Position numbers and translations under genes: made by a program. From Paenibacillus sp. PK3_47 (GTDB lineage: Bacteria; Bacillota; Bacilli; Paenibacillales; Paenibacillaceae), in NCBI RefSeq assembly GCF_023520895.1, contig NZ_CP026029.1:4464001-4528000 (forward strand): a DNA stretch of 64,000 nt, given 5' to 3'. Below, one piece after another: positions 27,004 through 37,800 of this stretch. Every line of letters starts with the position of its first letter. Position 1 is the first letter of the stretch. The notes beneath the pieces were generated by a model. It was not told the DNA's origin, did not search any database, and saw only the letters and a list, made by a program, of their open reading frames with translations.

Positions 27004-27321
27004 TCCTTCAGCTCCTTCTTCGTAAGTGGCAGCCGCTTGGCTGCCTGTAAGCATTACTAGCGCACAGCAGCAATACGTTTTGCTAATCACCTCCAACATT
27101 TTTGAAATCGCTTCCGGAAAAACTGTAGCGTATTTATGACAAGGATTAAATTCCAATTATTTTCGAAAAGATGCAATTATTACTTGTACTGGACAACGTC
27201 CTTCCATTCGAATGATTTTGCAAAAAAGTCAAAGATATTGCAATAGATAATGCAAAGGGATTTTGCTATGATGGGCCGTGTTTCAGCGGGGAAAATCCAT
27301 TCATGAATAAGGAGGTTGGAA

Positions 27322-30300
27322 ATGAGTATCCGGAAGTCTCTGTTATCGAAAGCGTGTGCAGTTATGCTCTCAGTCGTACTGTTAGCTGTAACCTTGCTCG
27401 GGGAGGCGGTCTTGCCTGAGGCACAGGCGGACGGCAGCGTTCCTGAACCCGCCGGTCTTGTTGTTATGGAAGAAAGGATCAGCAACGGGTTTACACACCC
27501 CGGGGTGGGCTTGACCAAGCCGATACTGGAAAATATGCGTGAGCAGGTGCTTGCCCACAAGGAGCCTTGGTATTCGTATTATACGGCTATGACGAAGTCC
27601 GCTTATGCTTCCACTGCCTTTGCTTCCAGCAATCAGACCGATACGTCCGACCCTACGAAACCGCGCAGTCTGGACTTCAACAGCCAAAGCTATAATTCCA
27701 GGTTTATAGCCGATAGTTTGAGAGCGCATACACAGGCGCTGATGTATTATATCACCGGGGATGAAGTGTATCGTTCTAATGCGATGCGCCTGATCCGGAT
27801 CTGGTCGCGTCTTGATCCTGCACAGTACGCCTATTTCACCGATGCGCATATCCATACCGGGATTCCGCTGCACCGGATGGTTACGGCTGCGGAGATCCTG
27901 CGGTACAGCCATTCCGAGGGTCTTGATCCCGCTCTCCTGTGGACGGATAAGGATACGGCTGATTTTACGGAAAATTTGATTAATCCGGTTATCGATACCT
28001 TCCAGCATTCCAACGGATACTTTATGAACCAGCATCTGTATCCGCTGCTCGGGGCGATGTCAGGCTATATTTTTACAGAGAATAAGGAACGTTACAAAGA
28101 AGGCGTTGAATGGTTTACCGTCAATGCGAGTGCAGCCGACCAAGGCCAGAACGGTTCGATTAAACAGCTGTTCCGGCTCGTGACGGAGGATGCTGTGAAC
28201 GGGGAGAAGCTGGACACGCCTAGGGTACAGCATGTGGAAATGGGCCGGGACCAGGCCCACGGTGCAGGCGATCTCACCAATGTGGAAATTCTGGGCCGGC
28301 TTCTGGATGCACAGGGCACAAAGGTGAACCCGGAGGAGGGAACGTTGTCCACTGCAGAAAATGCGGTAACTGCTTACGAATTTCTGGGCAACCGGATCTT
28401 GGAGGCAGCCGATTATTTTGCCCGATATATGCTGGGCTATGATACGCCATGGACTCCCGTTGTGGCGCGCTATGATGCAGAAGGGAATCCTGTCATTTAT
28501 AAAGTGCTCTCCGGTGCATACCGGGGACGAATCGGCGGCAATGTATACGGCCAGTATTATTATTATAAATACAACATGGGGCTTGATATCGAAAAAGAAG
28601 CACCGTATTACGCGGAAATGTTCGACAGGCGCACACCGTATTATTGGGAATCTCCGGATGGAGGGGCTGATTACTGGCTCTACATTCCGAAGGAAGCTGA
28701 GGGTGAAGGATCTTCCACACTGCCAAAGGTTTCGCCCAGCGCAGACTGGACGGAAATTGAGCAACGGGCCACCAGTCTGGACGGGCGGGCTGAGGTTCTG
28801 CAGGAAGGGGACACCTCGTTTGTGCAGATCAAAGCTGCAGAAGCAGGCAGCCGGATTTCCGTAGTCGCTTCCGGCACCAGCTTGAAAACAGCTGCGCTCA
28901 GAATCCGGACGGAGGGTACGGCGAAGCTTGAGCTTAACGGATGGTCCGATGCAGAAATTGTGCTGCCTGATACTAAGGGCCAGTGGAAGTATGTAACCTT
29001 TACAATGAACCAATACCGCGGTTTGGGGGATCTGATCTATTTCAAGGTCAGCGGGGACGGAACTCTGGTTGATATCGATCATCTGCTGCTCGCCCCGGCG
29101 GCCCGGTTAACCCCGCCTGTCTTCACATCCGGAGCGGACAACCTCAAGCTTTTCGCCTATACCGGTTCTGAAGCCACCCTGCACGCTGACTTTTCGGCAC
29201 AGGATGCTGAGGCGAACGATCATGTAACTTATCAGATTGACCGTAAGCCGGACGGAGCTGTTTTTAATGAAAGCACCGGGTCTTTCTCCTGGAAACCAGA
29301 ACAGCCAGGCGTGTATTCCATGGTTGTAAGCGCGGCGGATGAAGCCTCCGTGACGGCAAAGGCCGTAACTATAACTGTGGGTTCGAACCGTCAGGAAGCG
29401 GTTGCGGCGGCCATTGCCCCGTATATTCCTGGAACAGGCTACATCTCTTCAACCCTGGAAGAATACGAGACGGTGCTCGGTGAAGTGACAGACGCGCTGC
29501 CGTCCGCTTCAGATGAGATGTTTTACGGGAAGCTGGCTGAATTGAACGATGCCGCTCAAGGCCTCCAGGAGCTTACGCCTTTAATGGAGGACGGAAGCAT
29601 GCGGTATTTTGACATTGTGGCGTCTTCCACCTTTGGCATACAAATCGGCAATCTGGTTGATAACGCGCCGGACAGCTTTGCCGGCTATTATCTGGCGGAC
29701 AATCTCAGTTATATTTTGGATTTTGGAGTCAGTTTCAAAGTATCTGCTGCTGCCGTTGATCTTCAGGTCAGAACGGGATTCCCTGAACGGATTGGCGGAG
29801 CTGCGGTCTACGGGTCCGATGACAAGGAGAACTGGACCCGGCTGACGCCGGGACTCACAACTGCAGTTGATGAGCTGCAGACTTTGGAAGTCGCTGCTGA
29901 GCACCAGGGGAAGCAGTTCAGGTTCCTGAAGCTGCAGATGATTGAGCCGTCCAGCACGATGTTTGAGTTGTCCGAGCTGCGTATTTACGGCCTGCGCCAC
30001 GAATCCCATCACAAGCTGCAATCGGTATCCCTGAGCTCACCCCAGAGCATACAGAACAGGGTGAACGCCGGCAACAGGGTGGACCTCGCCTTTCAGTCAA
30101 CCGAGCAGATTGGAGAAGTGGAGGCTGTTATTCAAGGGAGGAAGGCTTCGCTTCACACTACAGACAATATCAACTGGACGGCCTCAGTGCTAATGGAGGA
30201 TGCTATGCCGACAGGCAGGATTAAATTTCGGGTCAGCTATGCGACCGCCGAAGGGGTGCCGGCTGCTCCGGCCATGTTCACAACGGATAATTCGCTGCTC

Positions 30301-33300
30301 TACTATGTCAATAAATCCAAATTTATAGACACCGCCAAGCTGGCCCAGGTAACAGCCTCCAGCGCTCAATACGGCAGCGGCGGCCTGTCTGCAGATAAGG
30401 TCGGCTACCTGCTGTTCGATGGCAGCGCTGAAACCTTCGGCGACCTGGCTAACGGCAGCGGAGCCTACTATACAATAGACTTCGGACCGGATGCGTCAGT
30501 GCGCCTCAGCGATGTCATTCTGCTGCCCAGAACCGGCTATGCGGGGCGGTTGAACGGCTTGGTTGTTCAAGGCTCCGGCGATCAGCTGAACTGGAGGGAT
30601 CTGACTCCCCCTGTGTCGGGGGCGGCTGATTATACCTGGACCTTTATCAGCGAAGAACAGATCAAGGACAGCAGTGCTTACAGATATTTGAGAATTTACA
30701 ACCCTGCTGCCTGGAGCGGAAATGCAGCTGAAGTGGAGATCTACGGCGAATATAATATTCCGGCGGCAGCTTTGCAATCAAAGGTGAAAGAGCCTGAAGG
30801 TTACACCCGGCTCAGCTACTATCATTACAGGGGGGAGACGGAGCGGATTCTGCAGGCCGCCGGCGCGCAGGGCGCTGATATGCTGGCTCTGCTGAATGAG
30901 CTGTTTCAGGCCGAGCAGCTGCTGGTTCCGGTCACAGAGCTGCCTTCCCGGAAAATAGCAGTTACCGAATCCATGGTTAAGGCCTCCCATATTTCCTGGG
31001 ACGGAAAATGGAGTGAAGCTGCCAACGGCTGGAAGGCCTTTGACGGTGATACAGCTACTTACACGGATACCAAATCCAATCCGGGCTGGATCCGCGTGGA
31101 TCTGGGAGCCGGTGGTGAACAGGCGCTGGCCAGCTTCAAATTTCACCCGAGAGCGACGCAGGCTCATACGGGCCGGGTGAATGGAGCCATTCTGCAAGGC
31201 TCTGCTGACGGAGAAGCGTATACAGATTTATATACCATAAGCGGAGTGAGCGCTGCGCAGTGGTACACCGTACCCGTAACTGGCGAACAGGCTTACCGTT
31301 ATCTGCGTTATTACTCACCCGGCGGAAATGCCAACGTGGCGGAGCTGGAGTTCTTCCGGAAGACCGCCGACAAAACGTTGCTGGTGTATTTACTGGAGCG
31401 GGTATCAGAAATTGACCCTGATGCTTACACCAGTGAAAGTACCGTTACCCTTCTTCAGGCAATGGACCAGGCGAAGGAAGTGCTTGGCTCCGCTGACGGC
31501 ACGCAGCAGGCTGTTGATACAGCCGCTGACAGTCTGCTTGCAGCTGTGGATCAGCTGGAGGTTAAAGCGGTTATCATTAGTCTGAATAAGGCAGAAATAA
31601 TCACAGAGGCCGGAACACCGCCGCAGCTGCCATCCGTAGTGGAGGCCGTATACAGTGACCAGACAGTTAAGTCCCTGCCCGTTGTCTGGAAGGATATTGA
31701 TGATACCCATTACAGCATCCCCGGCAGCTTCACTGTGACTGGCGCAGTATATGAGACGGCTTTGCCCGCTGTCGCCCATGTCACCGTGATTGACGAAGGT
31801 GCGCCGGCACCGCCGGGCCGGCTGCAGGCGGATGCCATTACCTCAAGCTCTCTGCAGCTGGGGTGGAGAGCTTCAACGGATAATGTACGGGTAGCAGGCT
31901 ACGATGTACTGATGAACGGGGATGTTCATGGAACGGTAACTGGCAGTACCTATGTGTATGATTTTACCCGTCTGGAACCGGATACCTCCTATACCTTCCG
32001 GGTAATCGCCTTTGATGAATCAGGCAACCGGACGCCGAGCGAGGAGTATACGGTCAAGACCTTAAAAGAAGAACAACTGCCGCCGGTAAAGCCACCTGCC
32101 CAGCCAACCGGCGGGATTACAGCAGGAGGGGATGTGTCCCCTTCCACGGCTGAAAAGAACGGAATAAGCATCAACGGCAGTATCATTAAGGTGGTGCCTG
32201 CACCGGATCAGGATGCAGTGCAGATTTTGCTGAGCGGTGAGACGCTTAACGAAGCCATTGAACGTGCCGTACAGAATCAGGAGGAAAAGCTGGTGATTCA
32301 GATACTGAAGGATGCCGGACTTACCTCGGTTATGCTGGAGCTTCCAGGCAGCGCCTGGCTGAAGGCGGAGCAGGCGGGGATCAGGCTGCTGTCCATAGAA
32401 TCCGGAATGGCATCTTTGACTTTTCCCCTGAATGCGGCCGGCAGCCTGAAGGATACCGACAAGCTGATGGTGAAGATCACAAAGGAGGGTCTTCCGGGAA
32501 TACCGGCATCCCTGTCCATTCTGCTTAAGGATAAGCCAGTATACGAGTTCGGATTATCCGTTAACGGACAATCCGTAAACAGCTTTGCCAACAACAGGAT
32601 TGTGCATGTAGAGATTCCGTATTTGCTGCAGGCTGGGGAATCGGAGTATGAGCTGGTCAGTGCATCTCTTAAGGATGACGGAAGTCTGGAAGTGATCCGG
32701 AATTCCAGATATAACAGCACAGCAGGCATATTTGCCTTCGGCGCGAGGAACTTCAGCAGGTATGCAGTCATATCTAATCCTTCTGTCTATACGGACATGG
32801 ATAATTATCCATGGGCTAAGGATAGTGTTGCAGCCTTGTCGGCCCGCAGGATTGTGGAGGGGACCGGGAACAATGCTTATGCACCGGGGCGTGCGGTATC
32901 CCGGGCTGAGTTCCTGAAAATGATGATGGAAGCTCTGGAACTGGTGCAGAGCGGTAGAATGTCTTCCTTCAGTGATGTGAAAGAGGGACAGTGGTATACC
33001 GGCGCAGTAGCATCGGCTGAAGCTCTGGGCATTATAACCGGATACGCAGACGGAACGTTTGGCGGCAGCCGCAGCATTACCCGGGAGGAAATGGCGGTCA
33101 TGGCCCTCCGCATGCTGAAAGCAGCGGGAATGGGGCTGAAGAAGGAAAACAGCGCGGTTCAGTTCAGGGATACAATGCAGATCTCCGGCTACGCCCTGGA
33201 GGCTGTTCATACCCTGGCTGAAGCCGGATACATCAAAGGCAGGGAGTCAGACCATTTTGCTCCCAAGTCCCAGGTGACACGGGCAGAAGCAGCAGTTGTT

Positions 33301-33327
33301 GCAGCCAGAATTATGGGATTCATCTGA
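27322..33327 (+). CDS. 2001-residue SLH-anchored multidomain lyase-like protein
   Basis: Secreted, wall-anchored giant protein. Visible in order: signal peptide (1-36), alginate-lyase-like helical domain (about 58-450, with FMNQHLYP near 233-240), beta-sandwich (about 460-595), putative-Ig domain (about 596-689), F5/8-type-C discoidin domains (about 759-890, 993-1144 and 1210-1343), a FIVAR-like helical segment (about 1352-1410), a Big_4-type Ig domain (about 1415-1490), fibronectin III (about 1493-1580), an unassigned region, and three SLH domains (about 1820-2001). SLH domains bind pyruvylated wall polymer, so the enzyme would sit on the cell surface. GGAGG at 27311-27315 fixes ATG 27322. 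A GH28 gene follows 35 bp later, suggesting one transcript. Catalysis is inferred from fold only. Confidence 0.85.
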   Translation: MSIRKSLLSKACAVMLSVVLLAVTLLGEAVLPEAQADGSVPEPAGLVVMEERISNGFTHPGVGLTKPILENMREQVLAHKEPWYSYYTAMTKSAYASTAFASSNQTDTSDPTKPRSLDFNSQSYNSRFIADSLRAHTQALMYYITGDEVYRSNAMRLIRIWSRLDPAQYAYFTDAHIHTGIPLHRMVTAAEILRYSHSEGLDPALLWTDKDTADFTENLINPVIDTFQHSNGYFMNQHLYPLLGAMSGYIFTENKERYKEGVEWFTVNASAADQGQNGSIKQLFRLVTEDAVNGEKLDTPRVQHVEMGRDQAHGAGDLTNVEILGRLLDAQGTKVNPEEGTLSTAENAVTAYEFLGNRILEAADYFARYMLGYDTPWTPVVARYDAEGNPVIYKVLSGAYRGRIGGNVYGQYYYYKYNMGLDIEKEAPYYAEMFDRRTPYYWESPDGGADYWLYIPKEAEGEGSSTLPKVSPSADWTEIEQRATSLDGRAEVLQEGDTSFVQIKAAEAGSRISVVASGTSLKTAALRIRTEGTAKLELNGWSDAEIVLPDTKGQWKYVTFTMNQYRGLGDLIYFKVSGDGTLVDIDHLLLAPAARLTPPVFTSGADNLKLFAYTGSEATLHADFSAQDAEANDHVTYQIDRKPDGAVFNESTGSFSWKPEQPGVYSMVVSAADEASVTAKAVTITVGSNRQEAVAAAIAPYIPGTGYISSTLEEYETVLGEVTDALPSASDEMFYGKLAELNDAAQGLQELTPLMEDGSMRYFDIVASSTFGIQIGNLVDNAPDSFAGYYLADNLSYILDFGVSFKVSAAAVDLQVRTGFPERIGGAAVYGSDDKENWTRLTPGLTTAVDELQTLEVAAEHQGKQFRFLKLQMIEPSSTMFELSELRIYGLRHESHHKLQSVSLSSPQSIQNRVNAGNRVDLAFQSTEQIGEVEAVIQGRKASLHTTDNINWTASVLMEDAMPTGRIKFRVSYATAEGVPAAPAMFTTDNSLLYYVNKSKFIDTAKLAQVTASSAQYGSGGLSADKVGYLLFDGSAETFGDLANGSGAYYTIDFGPDASVRLSDVILLPRTGYAGRLNGLVVQGSGDQLNWRDLTPPVSGAADYTWTFISEEQIKDSSAYRYLRIYNPAAWSGNAAEVEIYGEYNIPAAALQSKVKEPEGYTRLSYYHYRGETERILQAAGAQGADMLALLNELFQAEQLLVPVTELPSRKIAVTESMVKASHISWDGKWSEAANGWKAFDGDTATYTDTKSNPGWIRVDLGAGGEQALASFKFHPRATQAHTGRVNGAILQGSADGEAYTDLYTISGVSAAQWYTVPVTGEQAYRYLRYYSPGGNANVAELEFFRKTADKTLLVYLLERVSEIDPDAYTSESTVTLLQAMDQAKEVLGSADGTQQAVDTAADSLLAAVDQLEVKAVIISLNKAEIITEAGTPPQLPSVVEAVYSDQTVKSLPVVWKDIDDTHYSIPGSFTVTGAVYETALPAVAHVTVIDEGAPAPPGRLQADAITSSSLQLGWRASTDNVRVAGYDVLMNGDVHGTVTGSTYVYDFTRLEPDTSYTFRVIAFDESGNRTPSEEYTVKTLKEEQLPPVKPPAQPTGGITAGGDVSPSTAEKNGISINGSIIKVVPAPDQDAVQILLSGETLNEAIERAVQNQEEKLVIQILKDAGLTSVMLELPGSAWLKAEQAGIRLLSIESGMASLTFPLNAAGSLKDTDKLMVKITKEGLPGIPASLSILLKDKPVYEFGLSVNGQSVNSFANNRIVHVEIPYLLQAGESEYELVSASLKDDGSLEVIRNSRYNSTAGIFAFGARNFSRYAVISNPSVYTDMDNYPWAKDSVAALSARRIVEGTGNNAYAPGRAVSRAEFLKMMMEALELVQSGRMSSFSDVKEGQWYTGAVASAEALGIITGYADGTFGGSRSITREEMAVMALRMLKAAGMGLKKENSAVQFRDTMQISGYALEAVHTLAEAGYIKGRESDHFAPKSQVTRAEAAVVAARIMGFI

Positions 33328-33362
33328 TAAACATAACCGAAGCAGCAGGAAAGGAAAGAACC

Positions 33363-34802
33363 ATGAATCGTATACAATTTTATCCGGCTCCCCCGCACAT
33401 TCCATTAAAGGAGGATTATGAGGTCCGGATCAGGCCTGCCGGAGGAACCTGGCATGTCCTTCCGGTCTTTGAGGTCAATGTGGATATGCATCAGGTAAGA
33501 CAGGCTTCGATGGCCTGTTTCGATATGGAAGGTGAGGTGGAAGTGGAAATTTCCTGCCTGTATAGCGTGATCGGGAGCTGTGAGATCCGTCCGCGTTCCG
33601 CCGGGATAAGTCCTGCCGCCGGTCAGAATACCCTCACCTTTATGCTGGATAAGCCTTGTAAGCTATCTGTGGAAATCAACGGGGACCGCTTCCGGAATCT
33701 GCATTTGTTTGCGTCTCCCTTTGAGGAGCATCCTCCCACACCTGATGATCCGGACGTTATGCTGGTAAAGCGCGGTATTCACCGGACAGATGATTTATTG
33801 AAGCAATTGTCAGAGCCGCTGGACGGGACGGGGCAACTGCCGGCTGTGATTTATTTTGCGGAAGGCACTCATTTTATAGAGGAAACGGTGCTTACTCTGC
33901 CTTCCGGCATCACGGCATATCTGGCGGGCGGAGCGGCGCTAATAGGCTCACTGGTCTGCGATAAGGTGCAGGATGTTGTGATCCGCGGGCGCGGGATGAT
34001 TTACCTGGCGATGTTCCACCGGTATACTGCTTTCCGCGGAATCAGGATTACCTTCTCGGAGCGTATCCGGATCGAAGGCATCATGGTGATTGATCCTCCG
34101 CATTACAGCGTTTTTCTGGGACAGTCACAGAAGGTTGAAATTGAAAATTTCAAATCCTTCAGTTCACGCGGCTGGTCTGACGGCATTGATATGATGTCCT
34201 GCAGACAGATTCATCTCCGGGATCTGTTTATGCGGAACTCTGATGACTGCATTGCGGTCTATGGTTCGCGCTGGAATTATTACGGCGATACCCAAGACGT
34301 GACAGTCCGGGATTCCGTGCTATGGGCGGATGTGGCGCATGCCGTGATGATCGGGATTCATGGGGATCACGGGAGAGGCGGGGATATTGTCGAGGATTTA
34401 AGGTTCGAAAATATCGACATCCTTGAACATCATGAGCCCCAGCCCAACTATTGGGGAGCGGTGGCGATTAATGCCGGGGATGGTAATACCGTGAAAAATG
34501 TTGTGTTCAGCCAGATCCAGGTTGATGACTTTGAGCTGGGACAGCTGTTTGATATCCGTGTGGTCCACAATAAAGATTATAATCCCCTCCCCGGAAACCG
34601 GATTGAGAACGTGAGGTTTGAACAGATCGAGTACAACGGTGTGAATGCCAATCCTTCGAGAATCCACGGGTATGACCGGGAGAGAGCAGTGGAGGGGATT
34701 ACCTTCAAGCATATGTATATCAATGGCAGACTGCTCACCTCCATTGAGGACAGCGGTTTTGAGGTCAATGCTTTTGCTAAAGGGATCAAGTTTATGGAAT
34801 AA
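33363..34802 (+). CDS. GH28-type polygalacturonase, paralogue 2
   Basis: A 479-residue paralogue of the protein at 23419-24855, colinear over its whole length and by eye more than half identical in the beta-helix part. It keeps the GH28-like positions D273/D276 (SDGID), the SDDCIAVY acid pair and the histidine of GIHG, and likewise lacks an evident RIK motif. It has no signal peptide. AGGAAAGGAAAG precedes the ATG, only 35 bp after the SLH protein gene, so the two are probably co-transcribed. The pair of GH28 genes brackets the two lyase-like genes, which points to duplication within this locus and to related but different oligomer substrates. Confidence 0.85.
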   Translation: MNRIQFYPAPPHIPLKEDYEVRIRPAGGTWHVLPVFEVNVDMHQVRQASMACFDMEGEVEVEISCLYSVIGSCEIRPRSAGISPAAGQNTLTFMLDKPCKLSVEINGDRFRNLHLFASPFEEHPPTPDDPDVMLVKRGIHRTDDLLKQLSEPLDGTGQLPAVIYFAEGTHFIEETVLTLPSGITAYLAGGAALIGSLVCDKVQDVVIRGRGMIYLAMFHRYTAFRGIRITFSERIRIEGIMVIDPPHYSVFLGQSQKVEIENFKSFSSRGWSDGIDMMSCRQIHLRDLFMRNSDDCIAVYGSRWNYYGDTQDVTVRDSVLWADVAHAVMIGIHGDHGRGGDIVEDLRFENIDILEHHEPQPNYWGAVAINAGDGNTVKNVVFSQIQVDDFELGQLFDIRVVHNKDYNPLPGNRIENVRFEQIEYNGVNANPSRIHGYDRERAVEGITFKHMYINGRLLTSIEDSGFEVNAFAKGIKFME

Positions 34803-34817
34803 AATAATTACAGAAAA

Positions 34818-34843
34818 AGCCCCCGGCCCAATGGCCGGGGGCT
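34818..34843. terminator. Bidirectional terminator between GH28 and M14 genes
   Basis: AGCCCCCGGCC (34818-34828) pairs perfectly with GGCCGGGGGCT (34833-34843). On the minus strand it is followed by five U residues, so it is strongest for the peptidase gene; on plus the tail is only TTCCTT. Confidence 0.85.
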
Positions 34844-34869
34844 TCCTTGTACATGTTTACCGCAAAGAA

Positions 34870-37800
34870 CTATTGCAGATTGATGATATTGCTGATAATT
34901 ACAGCAGCTTGCGCGCGGTTAGCGATCCCTTTTGGTGCGAAGGTGTCGGCTGTCATGCCTTTTACAATGCCTTCCTGGGTAAGCAGCGCTACCGCGTCTT
35001 TACCATAGGAAGCAATGCTTGTTTTGTCTTTGAAGCCGGCAAGTGCAGCATCGGCATCAGTAACCGATTTGCCCTTGAACTTGGTCAGAGCATTGGCTGC
35101 GATGATGGCCATCTCTTCACGGGTGATCGAGCGGTTAGGCTCGAATTTGCCGCCCCCAACACCGTTAACCAGGCCGTTCTCGACGCCGGCTGCAACATAG
35201 CTGTAAGACCAGTGCGCAGCAGGAACGTCGCTGAAGTTAGCCGAAGCATTCGCAAACGGCAGTTCAAACGCACGGACGATCATAGTAATGAACTCGGCGC
35301 GGGTTACTTCCTTGAGCGGTGCAAAGGAATTGCCGCCAACGCCGTTAATGATACCTTTAGCGGTCAGTTCTTGAATAGCATCAGCTGCCCAAGCTACTCT
35401 TCCAAGATCCGTAAAGTTCACAGCCGGAGCAGGAGCCGTTGTTGGAGCCGGTGTTGCGGTTGGAGCAGGAGTAGCTGTTGGAGCCGGTGTTGCAGTTGGA
35501 GATGCGATTGGAGTGCTTCCGCCGGTACCACCTGAAGGTGATGTCGGATATGGTTCAAGCACGCCGTTATCCATTCCGTCTGCTGCTGTAGCAGCTGGGG
35601 CAGATGCATAAATCGCATTCGCCAGCAGTCTGAACTGATTCTGCGGATGATATTTGTTGAGCAGATCATTTGCGAACAAGGTTACATGGAGATTATCTGT
35701 CTGATAATCAAGTGCCAGGACATGGCCCTTGGCTGCATCGCTGTTCGGCCACCAGCCGGCTTTGAAAAAGTCATCGCCTGTACCGTATTTTGCCAGCACC
35801 TCAGCGCCTGCAGGAACACCTGTAATATAAGCAGCAGATACAGTATAAAGATATTCATTCTCTGCATAAGGAGCGGTAATTACATTGTCTTGAGAAACCG
35901 TTGCTTTGAACAAGCCTTCATGTGCCGTGGCATTGCCATCCTTGTTCACCGGGTTGGAATACTCCAGACCTGGCAGGATATTCAGTCTCTTGACACTGTT
36001 CAGAATTGTACGGCCATACCCGATGAACGGTTTGCCGCTGGCAATCAGGTTGGTGCCAGAATTGACCAGCACGTCTGCCGCCGCTGTATCAGAAGTTACT
36101 TTGAATCCAAGATCAGCCAGAATGAATGAAGGTGCTCCGCCAATGGATACATTTGCTGGCTTCAGCAGTTTACCTGTTTTATCGGCTGTGTCATAGAACG
36201 GTACGATGTCCAGCAGATACTTGGAAGCAACAGTTCTCAGATTGGATCTGGAAACCAGGAAGCTGCCCTTTTCATAGCCCGGTCCATCATTTGCAAGCAG
36301 GGTAACTGCTTTTTTGCTGGCTAGCAGCTCGTTAACTGCTTTGATCGCATCGTTATTACTGTTGCGGATCACATAGTTCTGCGAGAAAGCAGCCTGATCC
36401 AGATTCGTTGACGGAATGACTATGCTGCTTACCTGCCGTGTACTATTGGAGAATACTTCTTCGTTATTCTTAGTGCGGATGATATACCGGTCAAATCCGC
36501 GCATGTCGGCAAAATTCTGTACTGTATCAGAATACATTGCATCGAAATCGGATACATCCAGTCCATTATACAGAACTAGGTTGGCAAAACCGCGTTTAGC
36601 CTGTTTCATATTCACTACATAGGTCCCGGATGGATAAGTGACTCCATCTACAGTTACATCAGCAGTTGTCTGCTCGACCTTCACTCCGTTGCGGAGCAGG
36701 TATTGCACCATTTTGTAGGTCTCCAGTTCATTCTTTTGCAGACTTTTAGCTACTGGAAGCACATAATAATCTGGAAAGAAGTTTGCTGTTTCTTTCTCAC
36801 GTTGACGTCCAATGGAATCGTATTGGGCATTAACCAGGAATTCATCAACTGTTCGATGATCTTCATTGTTAATTCCGCGTTTGAAAATTTCCAGTTGGTT
36901 CAGGAACAGCTTTTCTTTGTTGTCCTGGACATATTTGGTTGCAGCCAGTGTTGCATAATAGAATGCATCCAGCGAATCTTCATTCAGCTCAGGTACTTCA
37001 ATGGTGTGTCCCAGGGCGCCCTGGTGCATTGCATAGACTGCAGTGTAAGCTGGGGAAGCATCATCCCAGCCGGTAGCATTGCCGTAAGGATCATCATAAT
37101 TAGGGTCTTTTGCCAATTTTTCAGCTTCCAGATAAGGAATGTGGTACTCGGTATATTTGGTGTTAGCGATACCGGCATTACCCATAGCTTTAGCCTGGTC
37201 TATCATATTTTGAATAACGAGATCATATTCGATGTTCGGGTCATGCGGCGGTGTACAAGGCTCAATCAGGAAGCCCTTCACGAAACCGTGCATATCCAGG
37301 AAGCTCAGCGGAGTCCACTTGGCGATTTGGGCTGTAGTAGCAATTGTCTCAGGCTGTGTCTGATAAGAGTTATCACGGTTCGGGTCAAGCAGTGTAGAAG
37401 TTGCACGTGTATTGAGTGCCCGGCCATCCGGATTCTCCACATAATTCAGCAGGAAAATCACATTGTCCAGCGCCTTGTCGATATCCAGTGTAACCGGAAC
37501 AACTTGGCCGTTCTTATCTGTCGTATCGTAGCTGACGATTTTCTCGGTCATCAAGGTTTCCAGGAAATTGATAATAACGTCTACACCGTTGGCCTCATCC
37601 GCATGGATGTTGTTCAGCCAGATCGGCACTTTATAATCCTGGAGCTGGCCGCTGGTGATCATTTCCTGAAGTTTCGCAGGATCATTGTTCATGAGCGGCA
37701 GCGTTTGATTCAAATATTGGTCTACGGACGCTTTGTCCTTGGCGACGATGGAGAAGTGGATCGCCCGTCCCTGTGTGGACGTTCCAATCTGCTGGTATTC

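Noticed and set aside
34645..35535. 296-codon plus-strand frame overlapping the GH28 and M14 genes
   Set aside because: It is antisense to the SLH-coding part of the M14 gene and crosses its terminator; both overlapping genes have clear family signatures.
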